A stretch of 64,000 bases of DNA from Alkalibacterium pelagium (lineage in GTDB: Bacteria > Bacillota > Bacilli > Lactobacillales > Carnobacteriaceae_A), in NCBI RefSeq assembly GCF_900109325.1, contig NZ_FNZU01000008.1, positions 1-64,000 on the forward strand, given 5' to 3'. Shown piece after piece: positions 43,838 through 53,021 of this stretch (positions within the stretch are counted from its first letter, which is position 1; each line of letters opens with the position of its first letter). The notes beneath the pieces were generated by a model. The model worked only from the letters and a program-made list of their open reading frames with translations. It was not told where the DNA came from and did not search any database. Both the position numbers and the translations under genes were made by a program.

Positions 43838-43875
43838 AAACAGTTTGAACCGCTACCTGGTTTGAACTGTTTTTT
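43838..43875 (+). terminator. Terminator of the type IV pilus operon
   Basis: A 14-bp stem (43838-43851 with 43859-43872, two G-U pairs), a 7-base loop and a T-run to 43875. Confidence 0.88.
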
Positions 43876-43942
43876 GATATAGTAAATCAGACTGCAGATA
43901 TGATAAGATAATAAAAAGAGACAGGAAAGAAGGGATGTCAGG

Positions 43943-45205
43943 ATGTCGTATTCAAAAGAAATGATCGATGCAATTCAGAACGAAGAACTCGAAAAGGCAG
44001 AACATCTGCTGGATCAGGCGATTGCAGGCGATTCGGATGAAGACTTGTTTGCACTAGTTGAAACGCTTTTCGATCTGGGATTCTTAAATCAAACGAAGCA
44101 GGTCGTTCAGCATCTGCTGACCGCACATCCCGATGAAGAGGGACTGAAACTGACCTTGGCTGAGATAGCGATCGAAGAAGGCAATGAGCTGGAAGCTTTT
44201 GAATGGATCGAAAAAGTGGATAAGGACAGTCCATATTATGTACAGGCGCTGTTGGTTTCAGCTGACTACTATCAGGTGCTGGATCTTCCGGAAGTAGCGA
44301 GGCAGAAGCTTGAAGAAGCAAGAGCTTTGCTGCCTGAAGAACCAGTAATCGAATTCGCACTGGGAGAACTGCTTTTTGCCAGTGGGAAGTATAAAGAGGC
44401 CATTACGCATTACGAAAAACTGATTGTCACAAATCATATTGAATTCGCCGGGACCAGTCTCAATGGACGACTGGGAAATGCTTATGCGGCGATAGGAGAC
44501 CTGGATTCTGCTATAGATTACTTGAAAGAAGCTGTTGATCTGCAGGAGACGAGCGATCATCTTTTCCAGCTTGGTCTCGTGTATTTCCAGAAAAAGGACT
44601 ACGATGCGGCAAACAGCCATTTCTTCAAAGTTAAGGAACTGGACCCGAGCTACACGTCCGTCTACAGTTATCTGGCCAAAGGTTTTCTTGAACTTGCTGA
44701 TGAAAAACGTGCACTGGAACAAGTGGAAGAAGGGCTCTTTTACGACAGGCAGAATGCTTCCTTGTATGCGATGGGCGCAGAAGCAGCCAAAATTCTTGGA
44801 GATGCAGACAAGGCACGTCACTTTTATCAGGAAGCGATCGCCCTTGACCCTGACAATGTCACGATGATTCTGGAATATGTTCAAGTTCTATTCGTACAGC
44901 AGGCCTTTGAAGAAGCGCTAGCTGTGTTTGAACCGGTACTTGAGAGCGGAGAAGAAGACCCGCAGCTGTTCTGGTATGCGGCCATTGCTTATAATGAAGA
45001 AGAAGCATTTGAAGAAGCTAGAGACTACTATGATAAAGCAGCGGTGTATCTGAGTGACAATGCTGACTTTCTAAAAGACTATGCCGTATTCCTTCGGGAA
45101 GATGGAGACAGAGCAGGGTTTATTAATACAGCCAGACGTTACCTCGAACTGAAACCGGATGACATGGAAGTGCGTGAGTGGATTAAGTATGAAGACACTC
45201 TATAA
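43943..45205 (+). CDS. ypiA: Tetratricopeptide repeat protein (YpiA-like)
   Basis: A 420-aa soluble protein built of about ten 34-residue TPR units across its length (for example LGNAYAAIGDLDSAIDYLKE and YLAKGFLELADEKRALEQVE). B. subtilis YpiA has the same size, and ypiB follows it in both. Function is unknown; TPR arrays usually mediate protein contacts. The upstream 67 bases may hold a loose promoter (TTGATA 43874-43879, TATGAT 43899-43904). Synteny with Bacillus begins here, marking the end of the motility region. Confidence 0.85.
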   Translation: MSYSKEMIDAIQNEELEKAEHLLDQAIAGDSDEDLFALVETLFDLGFLNQTKQVVQHLLTAHPDEEGLKLTLAEIAIEEGNELEAFEWIEKVDKDSPYYVQALLVSADYYQVLDLPEVARQKLEEARALLPEEPVIEFALGELLFASGKYKEAITHYEKLIVTNHIEFAGTSLNGRLGNAYAAIGDLDSAIDYLKEAVDLQETSDHLFQLGLVYFQKKDYDAANSHFFKVKELDPSYTSVYSYLAKGFLELADEKRALEQVEEGLFYDRQNASLYAMGAEAAKILGDADKARHFYQEAIALDPDNVTMILEYVQVLFVQQAFEEALAVFEPVLESGEEDPQLFWYAAIAYNEEEAFEEARDYYDKAAVYLSDNADFLKDYAVFLREDGDRAGFINTARRYLELKPDDMEVREWIKYEDTL

Positions 45206-45208
45206 TTT

Positions 45209-45217
45209 TGGTATAAT
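45209..45217 (+). promoter_or_regulatory. Extended -10 promoter before ypiB
   Basis: TGGTATAAT (45209-45217) is a TGnTATAAT extended -10 element with no clear -35, starting about 35 bases upstream of the ypiB ATG. Confidence 0.6.
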
Positions 45218-45249
45218 ATAAGTGAGCATAGAAAAGGAGGGGAGTTTAC

Positions 45250-45819
45250 ATGTATAGTCGCGTACAGTTAAAAGACAAGAAGAAATTTCTCAAATGGTTT
45301 TTGCAGCGCTATCAGATGAAACGCAGAGAATCGATGTGGATTTTAAACTATCTACTCAATCATGACATTGTACTCAACAAGACAAAGTTTGTAGAAGAAG
45401 CGAATAAAACTCCTCGTGGAATTAGAATGGCGACTGTTGGCACAGAAGATGAAGCGTTCCGGTTCTATAAGGATGGTCAGGAATATGACCACCCAGAGCA
45501 GGCTTTCCACGAAGTCAGGCTGAACTGGCATACTGATTTGTATATCGAACTGCTCTTTCAGGATTCACTGCTGTCACCAGAATATGCAGCAATTCTCGAA
45601 GACAACCCTTATGCAAAATGGAACGACCGCATGACTTCCGAAATCGATGAGCAGGTAGACGAAGCGGTTGACACCTTTTATCTTCAGAAACAGCGCGAGC
45701 AGGTGCTGGAAGATATCGATCGTGCACTTGAAACAGATAACCGGGATGACTTTTACTCCCTCGCAGAAGAACTTAAACACATTGAAGACAAAATGGAGAA
45801 CGGTGTTTCGTCCTCCTGA
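45250..45819 (+). CDS. ypiB: YpiB family protein (UPF0302, IDEAL domain)
   Basis: A 189-aa cytoplasmic protein. The N-terminal UPF0302 domain reads KKFLKWFLQRYQMKRRESMW and LLNHDIVLNKTKFVEEA. A C-terminal IDEAL-type motif is seen as DIDRALETDNRDDFYSLAEEL. In Bacillus it neighbours ypiA, as here, and is linked to the regulation of late developmental proteins, a role that cannot be assumed in a non-sporulating relative. AAGGAGGGG lies upstream of the ATG. Confidence 0.88.
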   Translation: MYSRVQLKDKKKFLKWFLQRYQMKRRESMWILNYLLNHDIVLNKTKFVEEANKTPRGIRMATVGTEDEAFRFYKDGQEYDHPEQAFHEVRLNWHTDLYIELLFQDSLLSPEYAAILEDNPYAKWNDRMTSEIDEQVDEAVDTFYLQKQREQVLEDIDRALETDNRDDFYSLAEELKHIEDKMENGVSSS

Positions 45820-45844
45820 ATTCATAAAATAGAGGAGTAGACAG

Positions 45845-46186
45845 ATGACTGATATGACAGACATGCAGAAACAGGTTGATGACTATATCAGTCAGTTCAA
45901 GACTGGATATTTTACTCCTTTAGGGCAGCTTGCTCGTTTGACTGAAGAAGTGGGCGAACTGGCAAGAGAAGTTAATCATCGGTATGGTGAAAAACAGAAA
46001 AAAGAGTCCGAAGAGGAAAAAAGGGTGGAAGAAGAGCTTGGCGATGTCCTGTTCGTTCTGATCAGTCTTGCCAACTCTTTAGATATCGACCTATCTGATT
46101 CGTTCGACGCCATCATGGACAAGTTTCAAAGTAGAGATGCGTACCGTTTCGAACGTCATGATGGCAGGAACGAAGCAGACAGTTAA
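45845..46186 (+). CDS. ypjD: MazG-like nucleotide pyrophosphohydrolase
   Basis: A 113-aa all-helical protein with the MazG-type metal-binding motif LTEEVGELAREVNHR (ExxE) and VEEELGDVLFVLISLAN (ExxD). It should hydrolyse a nucleoside triphosphate to the monophosphate and pyrophosphate, a house-cleaning activity. YpjD of B. subtilis is 111 aa and also lies upstream of cca. AGAGGAG lies 7 bases before the ATG. Confidence 0.88.
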   Translation: MTDMTDMQKQVDDYISQFKTGYFTPLGQLARLTEEVGELAREVNHRYGEKQKKESEEEKRVEEELGDVLFVLISLANSLDIDLSDSFDAIMDKFQSRDAYRFERHDGRNEADS

Positions 46187-46223
46187 GTGATAAAGGAGAG
46201 AAGGGGTAGAATGCGTCACTGAT

Positions 46224-47450
46224 TTGTACCCCGTATATATGACCTTAAAAGTACCAGTTAAAGGAGAATTCGAGAAGGCTTTGCCCGTTCTGGAGACACT
46301 ACAGGCTGCGGGATTTGAAGCTTACTTCGTAGGAGGCAGTGTCAGAGACGCCCTCCTTGGAAAAACAGTCAATGACGTTGATATTGCAACGAGTGCCTTT
46401 CCTGAAGAAATTAAACGGCTGTTCAGACGGACCGTCGATGTAGGAATTGAACACGGAACAGTCATGGTGCTGCTGGACGATGAAAGTTATGAAGTTACTA
46501 CATTTCGGACCGAATCGACGTATCAAGATTACAGACGTCCTGATTCGGTCACTTTTGTGCGCTCTTTAGAAGAAGACTTGAAGCGACGTGACCTGACAAT
46601 CAATGCTTTCGCAATGGATAACAAAGGAAACATCCAGGATTTCTTTGACGGGGAGCGTGATCTGAAGGAACAGATCATCCGTGCAGTAGGCAAGCCCGAA
46701 GAACGGTTCCACGAAGATGCCCTGCGGATGATGCGGGCGGTTCGATTTGCCTCTCAGCTCGGCTTTCAGCTTGAGGCTGATACGTTTTATGCGATTGTGG
46801 TTAATGCGCATTTGCTTGAAAACATTGCCGTCGAGCGTATTCAGGTGGAATTTGTAAAAATGGCTATGGGCGAGTATGTCCTCCAGGGTATGGAAGCCTT
46901 CTTTACAACAAGTCTTTATGCCCATTGCCCTGGGTTGAAGTACGGAAAAGTGGCGCTGAGACGCTTCTCGCTTATTTCAAGACCACTTAAGAAAGAGCGG
47001 CATGTCTGGGCATTGCTGCTTTATTTCATGGGAGTAAATGATCCCAAAGAAGCAGCGGCCTTCCTGAAATATTGGCGTCTCTCCAACCAGCTGATTACGG
47101 ACAGCGTCAAGTTGCTGGAACTGATTTTATACCGCCATCATTATCCATTGAATCATTATATCGTCTACACTTTTTCTCCACCATTAATCTGGGAGGCGGA
47201 GGATCTTTTGCAGATGCTGAAGCTTCCATTCGATAAGCGCACCGCAGCGCGTCTGATTCTTACTCTGCCTATCCAATCACGTGAAGAGCTGGCCATAAAC
47301 GGACGGATCATAATGGAAGAGACAGATAGCAGAGGCGGACCTTGGCTCGGAGAAGCCATTCAGGTTGCCGAAAAAGCTGTGGTCTTAGGCGCTATTGAAA
47401 ATAAAACCGAGCCGATTCTAAACTGGCTTAAAGAAAGTAAATACATCTGA
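46224..47450 (+). CDS. cca: CCA tRNA nucleotidyltransferase
   Basis: A 408-aa class II nucleotidyltransferase that adds or repairs the 3'-CCA of tRNA (B. subtilis Cca is 397 aa). It has the head motif YFVGGSVRDALLGKTVNDVD (GG..R and DxD catalytic carboxylates), VTTFRTESTYQDYRRPDSV, RRDLTINAFA and EDALRMMRAVRFASQLGF. Start uncertain: AAGGGGT (46201-46207) is followed by ATG-CGT-CAC-TGA (46211-46222), and the in-frame TTG 46224 comes 2 bases later; ATG 46239 has no ribosome-binding site. Re-initiation from the tiny upstream ORF is possible. Confidence 0.93.
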   Translation: MYPVYMTLKVPVKGEFEKALPVLETLQAAGFEAYFVGGSVRDALLGKTVNDVDIATSAFPEEIKRLFRRTVDVGIEHGTVMVLLDDESYEVTTFRTESTYQDYRRPDSVTFVRSLEEDLKRRDLTINAFAMDNKGNIQDFFDGERDLKEQIIRAVGKPEERFHEDALRMMRAVRFASQLGFQLEADTFYAIVVNAHLLENIAVERIQVEFVKMAMGEYVLQGMEAFFTTSLYAHCPGLKYGKVALRRFSLISRPLKKERHVWALLLYFMGVNDPKEAAAFLKYWRLSNQLITDSVKLLELILYRHHYPLNHYIVYTFSPPLIWEAEDLLQMLKLPFDKRTAARLILTLPIQSREELAINGRIIMEETDSRGGPWLGEAIQVAEKAVVLGAIENKTEPILNWLKESKYI

Positions 47451-47495
47451 CAATTCTGTTTCATTATGAATAGTCAGGAAGAAAGGAGGGGTTAG

Positions 47496-50300
47496 ATGAA
47501 AAAAGATCAGTTATACGCTGTCGTCGATATTGAAGCGACGGGAGCTAGTATCGGTCGTGATGAACGGATGATACAATTTGCCTGTGTTCTAGTCAGAAAC
47601 GGTGAAATTATTCAGTCATTCGATACGTTCGTCAACCCTTCACGTAAGGTCAGCAGAACCATTAGAGACCTGACTGGCATAACCACTCAGGATCTGGCTA
47701 CAGCCCCTTATTTTGAAGACATTGCTCATGTCATTCGACACCTGCTTGAAGACACGATTTTCGTCGCACATAACGTCGGTTTTGATTATCAGTTTTTAAA
47801 TGAATGCCTGGTAAGGGCAGGATCAGAGCCACTTTGTATTCCAGCTATCGACACAGTAGAACTGGCTCAGATTCTTTACCCTTCTGAAGACAGCTATCAG
47901 TTGAAGGAATTGACGGCGTCACTTGGCTATACTTTAAAGCATGCCCACAACGCGTTGTCGGATGCAGAAGCAACGGTATTCCTGTTAAACAAACTGGATG
48001 AAAAAATTAGACGCCTGCCTCTGATCACCCTTGAGTCCTTGACAGACCTGTCACCCAGTACCACTGCTGACACGACCCTGTTTTTCAGGCACGCTCTAGA
48101 GGATATGCTGAATGATCCGAGCGACCTTGACCACTCCCTTATGATAGTGGGGGATATGGCAATTAAAAAGCCACTCAGTCCAACTGTCCAGGAAGAATAC
48201 AGAAAGCAGCCAGTTTATCCCTATAAGGAAGAGGAGAAACGGGCTGCTTTGTCTCGGATCGGTCTGGACTGGCGAAGTGGTCAGTCTGAGCTGATGAATA
48301 CCTTATTTAATTTTCTGAAAAAAGATGCGCCAAAGTATACGCAGCTCATAGAAGCCGCTCCTGGATCTGGGAAAACTTATGGGTATCTTTTTCCCGCTTA
48401 CTACTTAGCGTCAAAAGAGAACAAAATGATTATTTCTACTTATACTAAAGTTCTTCAAAAGCAGCTTTCAGCCGATATCATTCCTATGCTCAATCAGAAG
48501 ATGCCGTTCTCCCAGTCCGTAGCTGTAGCCAAGAGCGAATCACATTATCTTTCGCTCTCGGCTTTTTATAGAAAGTGGAAAAACACAGCAGATTCAGACA
48601 TTGAGGCTATCTTCTGTATGAAAATACTGGTCTGGCTGACTGAAACAAATGAGGGGGACCTGGAGGAAATCGGGTCCGGAGCACATATGGCTCATGCCTT
48701 CTGGAAGGATATCAGACCGTCGGGACGCCAGACACCTCTTCCAGTTTTTGAATCTTATGAGTTCCTCTATCGAAGAAATAGACGTCTCGAAGAGGCAGCG
48801 ATCATTATTGCCAACCATGCCTATCTCTTAGCTGACTGGAAAAAACTAGAGCCGATTCTTCAGAGTGAAACAGTCATTATAGATGAAGCCCATCACTTGC
48901 CGGATGTCATTGATCAGAGTGCCACACTTTCATTCAGAGTCAGCTCACTCGTCAAAGACCTGAAACAGATTGGGTCGCTCGACAAGGAAGAGTCCATTCT
49001 CTATGAACTAGATCAAGCTGAAGATAGTCCGGTTAAAGACTATCAGATCAGGTCTCTGGAGTCTGCGGCGCAAATTCTTAATGAAGAATGGCAGGAATGG
49101 TCCGACTCCTGGGTTGCCCGTATTCGACAGACTGAGGACTACTCGGAATCAGTTGTCGAGTGGAAAGAGCAGGCGATTGATTTGAGTGCACTGTCTGTTG
49201 GACTGAAGAAAGATAATAAACGGCTAAAAGCGACGATCGATGAAATGATCTACGTAGGCAATCAGATCATAGAACTGCTGGAATCTGAATCAGATGCCTT
49301 GTCTAAAGAAATAAAGCGAGTGATGTCTCGTCTTCAGCTTGTCATTGACCGAACGCAGCACTTGTCAGAGTCACTGACCGAACTGCTTTTCAGACAGGAA
49401 AAAGGCAGCCTGACCGGGATCAAATTCTATTCCCGTTCACCATGGACCACCTTGACTTTTTATCAGTATAATCTGGACAGCAGAGAGCTGCTTCAAAATA
49501 GACTTCATGCGGTCGATCATCTTGTGCTGACGAGCAGTACCTTGTCAGTCAAAGGATCAACCAGCTATATCCAGCAGGCACTGGGTCTTGAGCATGCAGA
49601 ATTCAGCAGCTTTGATTCTGTGTATGATTATCAGAAGCAGGGCAGACTTTTCGTTCCTGACCAGCAGACAGCCGTCGGTCATTTAAAACGCGGCGCGTAT
49701 GCTTCCGAGCTGGCCGGACAACTTGAAGACATACTTAAACAGACGAGCGAGAATACGCTGATTCTTTTCCGGTCACAGGAAACGATCCAGGCCGTCTATC
49801 AGCTGCTGAAAAATCGTCCCGCACTGAACCGAAAGACTATCCTTGCGCAGAACATTTCAGGCACTCCTTTAAAGATTGCCAAGCAGGTGAAAAAGGCTCG
49901 AGAAGTGGTTGTGCTTGGCGCCGACAGTTTCTGGGAAGGGGTCGATTTTCCCGAAGATGAACTAAAACTGGTTATTCTTACACGTCTGCCATTTGATTCG
50001 CCTGATATGCCCATGGTCAAGCATCGTCATCAGCTGCTGAGTGACCAGGGACTGAATCCCTTTGTGCATGACCTTCTGCCGAGAGCAGTGATGCGTCTCA
50101 AGCAGGGAATCGGCAGACTGATCCGTTCAGTTCATGATAAAGGCATCTGGATCGTTCTTGATAGACGGATCATCGATTCAAGTTACGGGTCTGCATTTAC
50201 CGACTCACTACCTGAAGGACTGGTACTGGAAGAATATCCGCTTGAGACGATCGTAAGTGAAGCCCAGTCATTTTTCAGACAAACTGAAAACAAAGTTTAA
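47496..50300 (+). CDS. dinG: DinG-family helicase with N-terminal exonuclease domain
   Basis: A 934-aa protein (B. subtilis DinG 931 aa). The N-terminal DEDDh 3'-5' exonuclease domain (residues 1-165) has VDIEATG, FVAHNVGFDYQFLN and HNALSDAEATVFLLNKL. The superfamily 2 ATPase core has Walker A APGSGKT (288-294), a DEAH box IIDEAHHLPD (D463), LTSSTLSVKG, and C-terminal motifs SFWEGVDFP and LKQGIGRLIR. The four cysteines of the Fe-S domain in E. coli DinG/XPD are absent, as in other Firmicutes DinG proteins, where the exonuclease dominates. AAAGGAGGGG precedes the ATG. Confidence 0.95.
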   Translation: MKKDQLYAVVDIEATGASIGRDERMIQFACVLVRNGEIIQSFDTFVNPSRKVSRTIRDLTGITTQDLATAPYFEDIAHVIRHLLEDTIFVAHNVGFDYQFLNECLVRAGSEPLCIPAIDTVELAQILYPSEDSYQLKELTASLGYTLKHAHNALSDAEATVFLLNKLDEKIRRLPLITLESLTDLSPSTTADTTLFFRHALEDMLNDPSDLDHSLMIVGDMAIKKPLSPTVQEEYRKQPVYPYKEEEKRAALSRIGLDWRSGQSELMNTLFNFLKKDAPKYTQLIEAAPGSGKTYGYLFPAYYLASKENKMIISTYTKVLQKQLSADIIPMLNQKMPFSQSVAVAKSESHYLSLSAFYRKWKNTADSDIEAIFCMKILVWLTETNEGDLEEIGSGAHMAHAFWKDIRPSGRQTPLPVFESYEFLYRRNRRLEEAAIIIANHAYLLADWKKLEPILQSETVIIDEAHHLPDVIDQSATLSFRVSSLVKDLKQIGSLDKEESILYELDQAEDSPVKDYQIRSLESAAQILNEEWQEWSDSWVARIRQTEDYSESVVEWKEQAIDLSALSVGLKKDNKRLKATIDEMIYVGNQIIELLESESDALSKEIKRVMSRLQLVIDRTQHLSESLTELLFRQEKGSLTGIKFYSRSPWTTLTFYQYNLDSRELLQNRLHAVDHLVLTSSTLSVKGSTSYIQQALGLEHAEFSSFDSVYDYQKQGRLFVPDQQTAVGHLKRGAYASELAGQLEDILKQTSENTLILFRSQETIQAVYQLLKNRPALNRKTILAQNISGTPLKIAKQVKKAREVVVLGADSFWEGVDFPEDELKLVILTRLPFDSPDMPMVKHRHQLLSDQGLNPFVHDLLPRAVMRLKQGIGRLIRSVHDKGIWIVLDRRIIDSSYGSAFTDSLPEGLVLEEYPLETIVSEAQSFFRQTENKV

Positions 50301-50311
50301 CAACCCAGATA

Positions 50312-50340
50312 TTTATTTCTCGAGTGGCATTTGCTATACT
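50312..50340 (+). promoter_or_regulatory. Candidate promoter of ypmB-asnS
   Basis: TTTATT (50312-50317), a 17-base spacer and TATACT (50335-50340) with a TGC extension upstream of the -10. Confidence 0.55.
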
Positions 50341-50381
50341 AGAGAAGTTGAAATAAAAGGAAACAGATTGAGGAGAGACAA

Positions 50382-50855
50382 GTGAAAAAATTTATAATTG
50401 GTCTCGCCATTACTTTGAGTCTTGTGATTATCGGAGCGATTATCTTATATCAGCGATCGACTAATACTTATTCTCGTGCAGAAGCAGATACGATAGCTTT
50501 TGTCAGGGAACGGACGAATCTAAACCAGGTGGAAGATTTTCACTGGTACAACGGGACAGAAACATACCTGACAGTAACTGGAACGAATGAAGAAGGCCAA
50601 GAGCGTATTTATATCGTTCAGCAGGCTGGAGGTCAGATTACATCTTTTTCTGCAGAGAATACCATTTCCGAGCAGGAAGCTGTAAGAATGACCCGGGAAG
50701 CTAGAGATTCGGTCAAGATTCTCAATGCACGGATCGGTATGATCGATGATACACCGGTCTGGGAAATCAGCTACCGCAATGAGAATGACCGATTAGGTTA
50801 TTATATCGTCAATCTGCAGACAGGTGAATGGCTGCGCACCATAGATAATATTTAA
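50382..50855 (+). CDS. ypmB: YpmB-like secreted/membrane-anchored protein (DUF5590/PepSY)
   Basis: A 157-aa protein with an N-terminal membrane anchor (about residues 3-23), a DUF5590-like region and a PepSY-like C-terminal segment ([20 protein letters not shown]). The start is GTG 50382 with GAGGAGAG upstream. It lies outside the membrane. Function is unknown; in Bacillus it sits between dinG and asnS/aspB, as here. Confidence 0.82.
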   Translation: MKKFIIGLAITLSLVIIGAIILYQRSTNTYSRAEADTIAFVRERTNLNQVEDFHWYNGTETYLTVTGTNEEGQERIYIVQQAGGQITSFSAENTISEQEAVRMTREARDSVKILNARIGMIDDTPVWEISYRNENDRLGYYIVNLQTGEWLRTIDNI

Positions 50856-50875
50856 ATCAGAAGGGAATTATTTAC

Positions 50876-52171
50876 GTGAAGAAGATACAGATAATAGAAG
50901 CTAGTAAACATGTCGGAGAAAAAGTAAGAATCGGGGCATGGATCGCCAATAAACGTTCAAGCGGGAAAATCGCCTTTCTGAATTTACGTGACGGATCAGC
51001 CTTTTTCCAAGGGGTCGTCGTTAAAAGTGAAGTTTCCGAAGAGGTTTTTCAGACTGCTAAAAACATTACGCAGGAAAGCTCTGTCTGGGTTGAAGGAACG
51101 ATTCAGGAAGACACCCGTTCTAAATTCGGCTATGAAATACACGTCGACAGCCTGGAAGTAATCGGCGAGTCAGTCGATTATCCGATCACGCCAAAAGAAC
51201 ACGGTACCGAGTTTCTTATGGACAACCGTCATTTATGGCTGCGATCTTCAAAGCAGCATGCCGTGATGCAGGTCAGAAATGAAATCATACGTGCAACTTA
51301 TGAGTTTTACAATAAAGAAGGCTTTACTAAAATCGATCCGCCTATCCTGACAGGTAGTGCGGCAGAAAACACGACTGAACTGTTCCATACAGAATACTTC
51401 GATAGAGATGCCTTCCTGTCTCAAAGTGGACAGCTGTATATGGAAGCAGGAGCTATGGCTCTTGGTAAAGTCTTTTCATTCGGTCCGACTTTCCGGGCTG
51501 AAAAATCCAAGACTCGTCGTCACCTGATTGAATTCTGGATGATCGAACCTGAAATGGCCTTTATGGATCAGGACGATTCTCTTGAAATTCAGGAAAAATA
51601 TGTCGCGTATCTTGTACAGAGTGTCCTGGATAACTGTGATCACGCTCTGGATGTTCTTGAACGTGATAAAGACCTGCTTAGAAAATATACATCTCTACCT
51701 TATCCAAGAATTTCTTATGATGAAGCAATTGAGCTGCTGAATAAGAATGACTTCGATGTGACTTGGGGTGAAGACTTCGGATCACCAGAAGAGACCTTTA
51801 TCGCTGAACAATTCGATAAGCCTGTCTTTATCCTGAACTATCCGAAAGCGATCAAGCCATTTTACATGAAACCTCATCCGACTCGTGAAGACATCGTCTT
51901 ATGTGCAGATCTTATTGCTCCTGAAGGCTATGGTGAAATCATTGGTGGATCTCAGCGTGAAGATGACTATGATGCCCTTCGTAAGCAGCTTGAAGCGTTC
52001 GACCTGGACGTCAGCGAGTATGAATGGTATCTGGATCTTCGTAAATACGGTAGTGTCCCGCATTCCGGTTTCGGACTGGGACTTGAACGTACGGTAACCT
52101 GGATCAGTGGAACGGAACATATCCGTGAAGCTATTCCGTTCCCACGTCTCTTGAACCGTATTTATCCATAA
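50876..52171 (+). CDS. asnS: Asparaginyl-tRNA synthetase
   Basis: A 431-aa class IIb synthetase. The N-terminal OB-fold anticodon-binding domain (residues 1-115) includes [20 protein letters not shown]. Catalytic motif 2 is [20 protein letters not shown] and motif 3 is [15 protein letters not shown]. The AsnRS rather than AspRS assignment follows from length, the absence of the bacterial AspRS insertion domain, and the dinG-ypmB-asnS-dnaD order. The start is GTG 50876 with AGAAGGGA upstream. Confidence 0.96.
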   Translation: MKKIQIIEASKHVGEKVRIGAWIANKRSSGKIAFLNLRDGSAFFQGVVVKSEVSEEVFQTAKNITQESSVWVEGTIQEDTRSKFGYEIHVDSLEVIGESVDYPITPKEHGTEFLMDNRHLWLRSSKQHAVMQVRNEIIRATYEFYNKEGFTKIDPPILTGSAAENTTELFHTEYFDRDAFLSQSGQLYMEAGAMALGKVFSFGPTFRAEKSKTRRHLIEFWMIEPEMAFMDQDDSLEIQEKYVAYLVQSVLDNCDHALDVLERDKDLLRKYTSLPYPRISYDEAIELLNKNDFDVTWGEDFGSPEETFIAEQFDKPVFILNYPKAIKPFYMKPHPTREDIVLCADLIAPEGYGEIIGGSQREDDYDALRKQLEAFDLDVSEYEWYLDLRKYGSVPHSGFGLGLERTVTWISGTEHIREAIPFPRLLNRIYP

Positions 52172-52188
52172 GCAGCAGTGACCGCAAT

Positions 52189-52223
52189 AAAAAGGATTGG
52201 GCATTTTACCCAGTCCTTTTTTT
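52189..52223 (+). terminator. asnS terminator
   Basis: A 13-bp stem (52189-52201 with 52209-52221, one G-U pair), a 7-base loop and a T-run to 52223. Confidence 0.9.
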
Positions 52224-52273
52224 AAATAATGAACCTCATTGATTGTGAGGAAAAGTTAGAAAGGAGCCGAAAT

Positions 52274-52987
52274 ATGGCTGAAGACCTTATAAAGTGGATA
52301 AAAGCCGGTCAGACACTTATCCCTAATCCATTGCTGATGCATTATAAAGATCTGGGACTGACAAATACTGATCTGGTTGTTCTCATTCAGCTTCTTTCTC
52401 TAGTTGAAAACGGCCAGCGCTTTCCTGACAGTCAACTGCTTGCAGAGCGACTGGATGTATCAAGGGAAGAAGCATACAAAGCAATTCACCAGCTGATGAC
52501 TAAGAAAATTATTACAATAGAGACCAGCATAAATGAAGAAGGAAAGACCCAGGACGAATTCTCATTTGATCTGTTATACGAAAAACTTGTTTACTTGCAG
52601 GAAGAACAGTTGAAAACTGTGAAGAAAGAAAAAGAAGAGCTGTCTTCCAAAGATCTTTACCGTTTGTTTGAAGAAGAATTCGGCAGAGGATTGTCCGCAA
52701 TAGAAATTCAGACCCTTGATATGTGGCTGAACGAAGATGATTATCCAATCGAACTGATTGAAGCTGCATTACGTGAAGCTGTCCTGAGTCAAGTTTACAG
52801 TCTGAAGTATATCGACAGGATCCTGCTGACATGGGAGAAGAAAAACATTCGCACGAAAGCCCAGGTTGAAAAAGAGTCGAAACGGCACAGACAGAATCAG
52901 TCTGACAAATCCTCAGATAGTGAGAAGGATGAAGAAGATAAACCCGTGCCGATGTATAACTGGCTTAAAAATAATGACGATGCTTAA
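52274..52987 (+). CDS. dnaD: DNA replication protein DnaD
   Basis: A 237-aa primosomal protein (232 aa in B. subtilis). ATG 52274 has AAGGAG at 52261-52266; an in-frame ATG at 52229 lies upstream of that site. The winged-helix DDBH1 domain (residues 1-100) includes LADRL-type DNA-contacting helix (LLAERLDVSREEAYKAIHQL). The DDBH2 domain (about 125-200) has the YxxxIxxxW-type motif at its end (YIDRILLTWEKKNI). A charged tail follows. nth is 34 bases downstream, as in Bacillus. Confidence 0.94.
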   Translation: MAEDLIKWIKAGQTLIPNPLLMHYKDLGLTNTDLVVLIQLLSLVENGQRFPDSQLLAERLDVSREEAYKAIHQLMTKKIITIETSINEEGKTQDEFSFDLLYEKLVYLQEEQLKTVKKEKEELSSKDLYRLFEEEFGRGLSAIEIQTLDMWLNEDDYPIELIEAALREAVLSQVYSLKYIDRILLTWEKKNIRTKAQVEKESKRHRQNQSDKSSDSEKDEEDKPVPMYNWLKNNDDA

Positions 52988-53021
52988 GGACCTGACGACA
53001 GAATAAGGAGAGAATGCCGGA

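Noticed and set aside
44258-44884. A 208-codon open frame on the minus strand opposite the TPR gene
   Set aside because: The opposing frame encodes clear TPR repeats. The minus frame has no start context or recognisable protein features.
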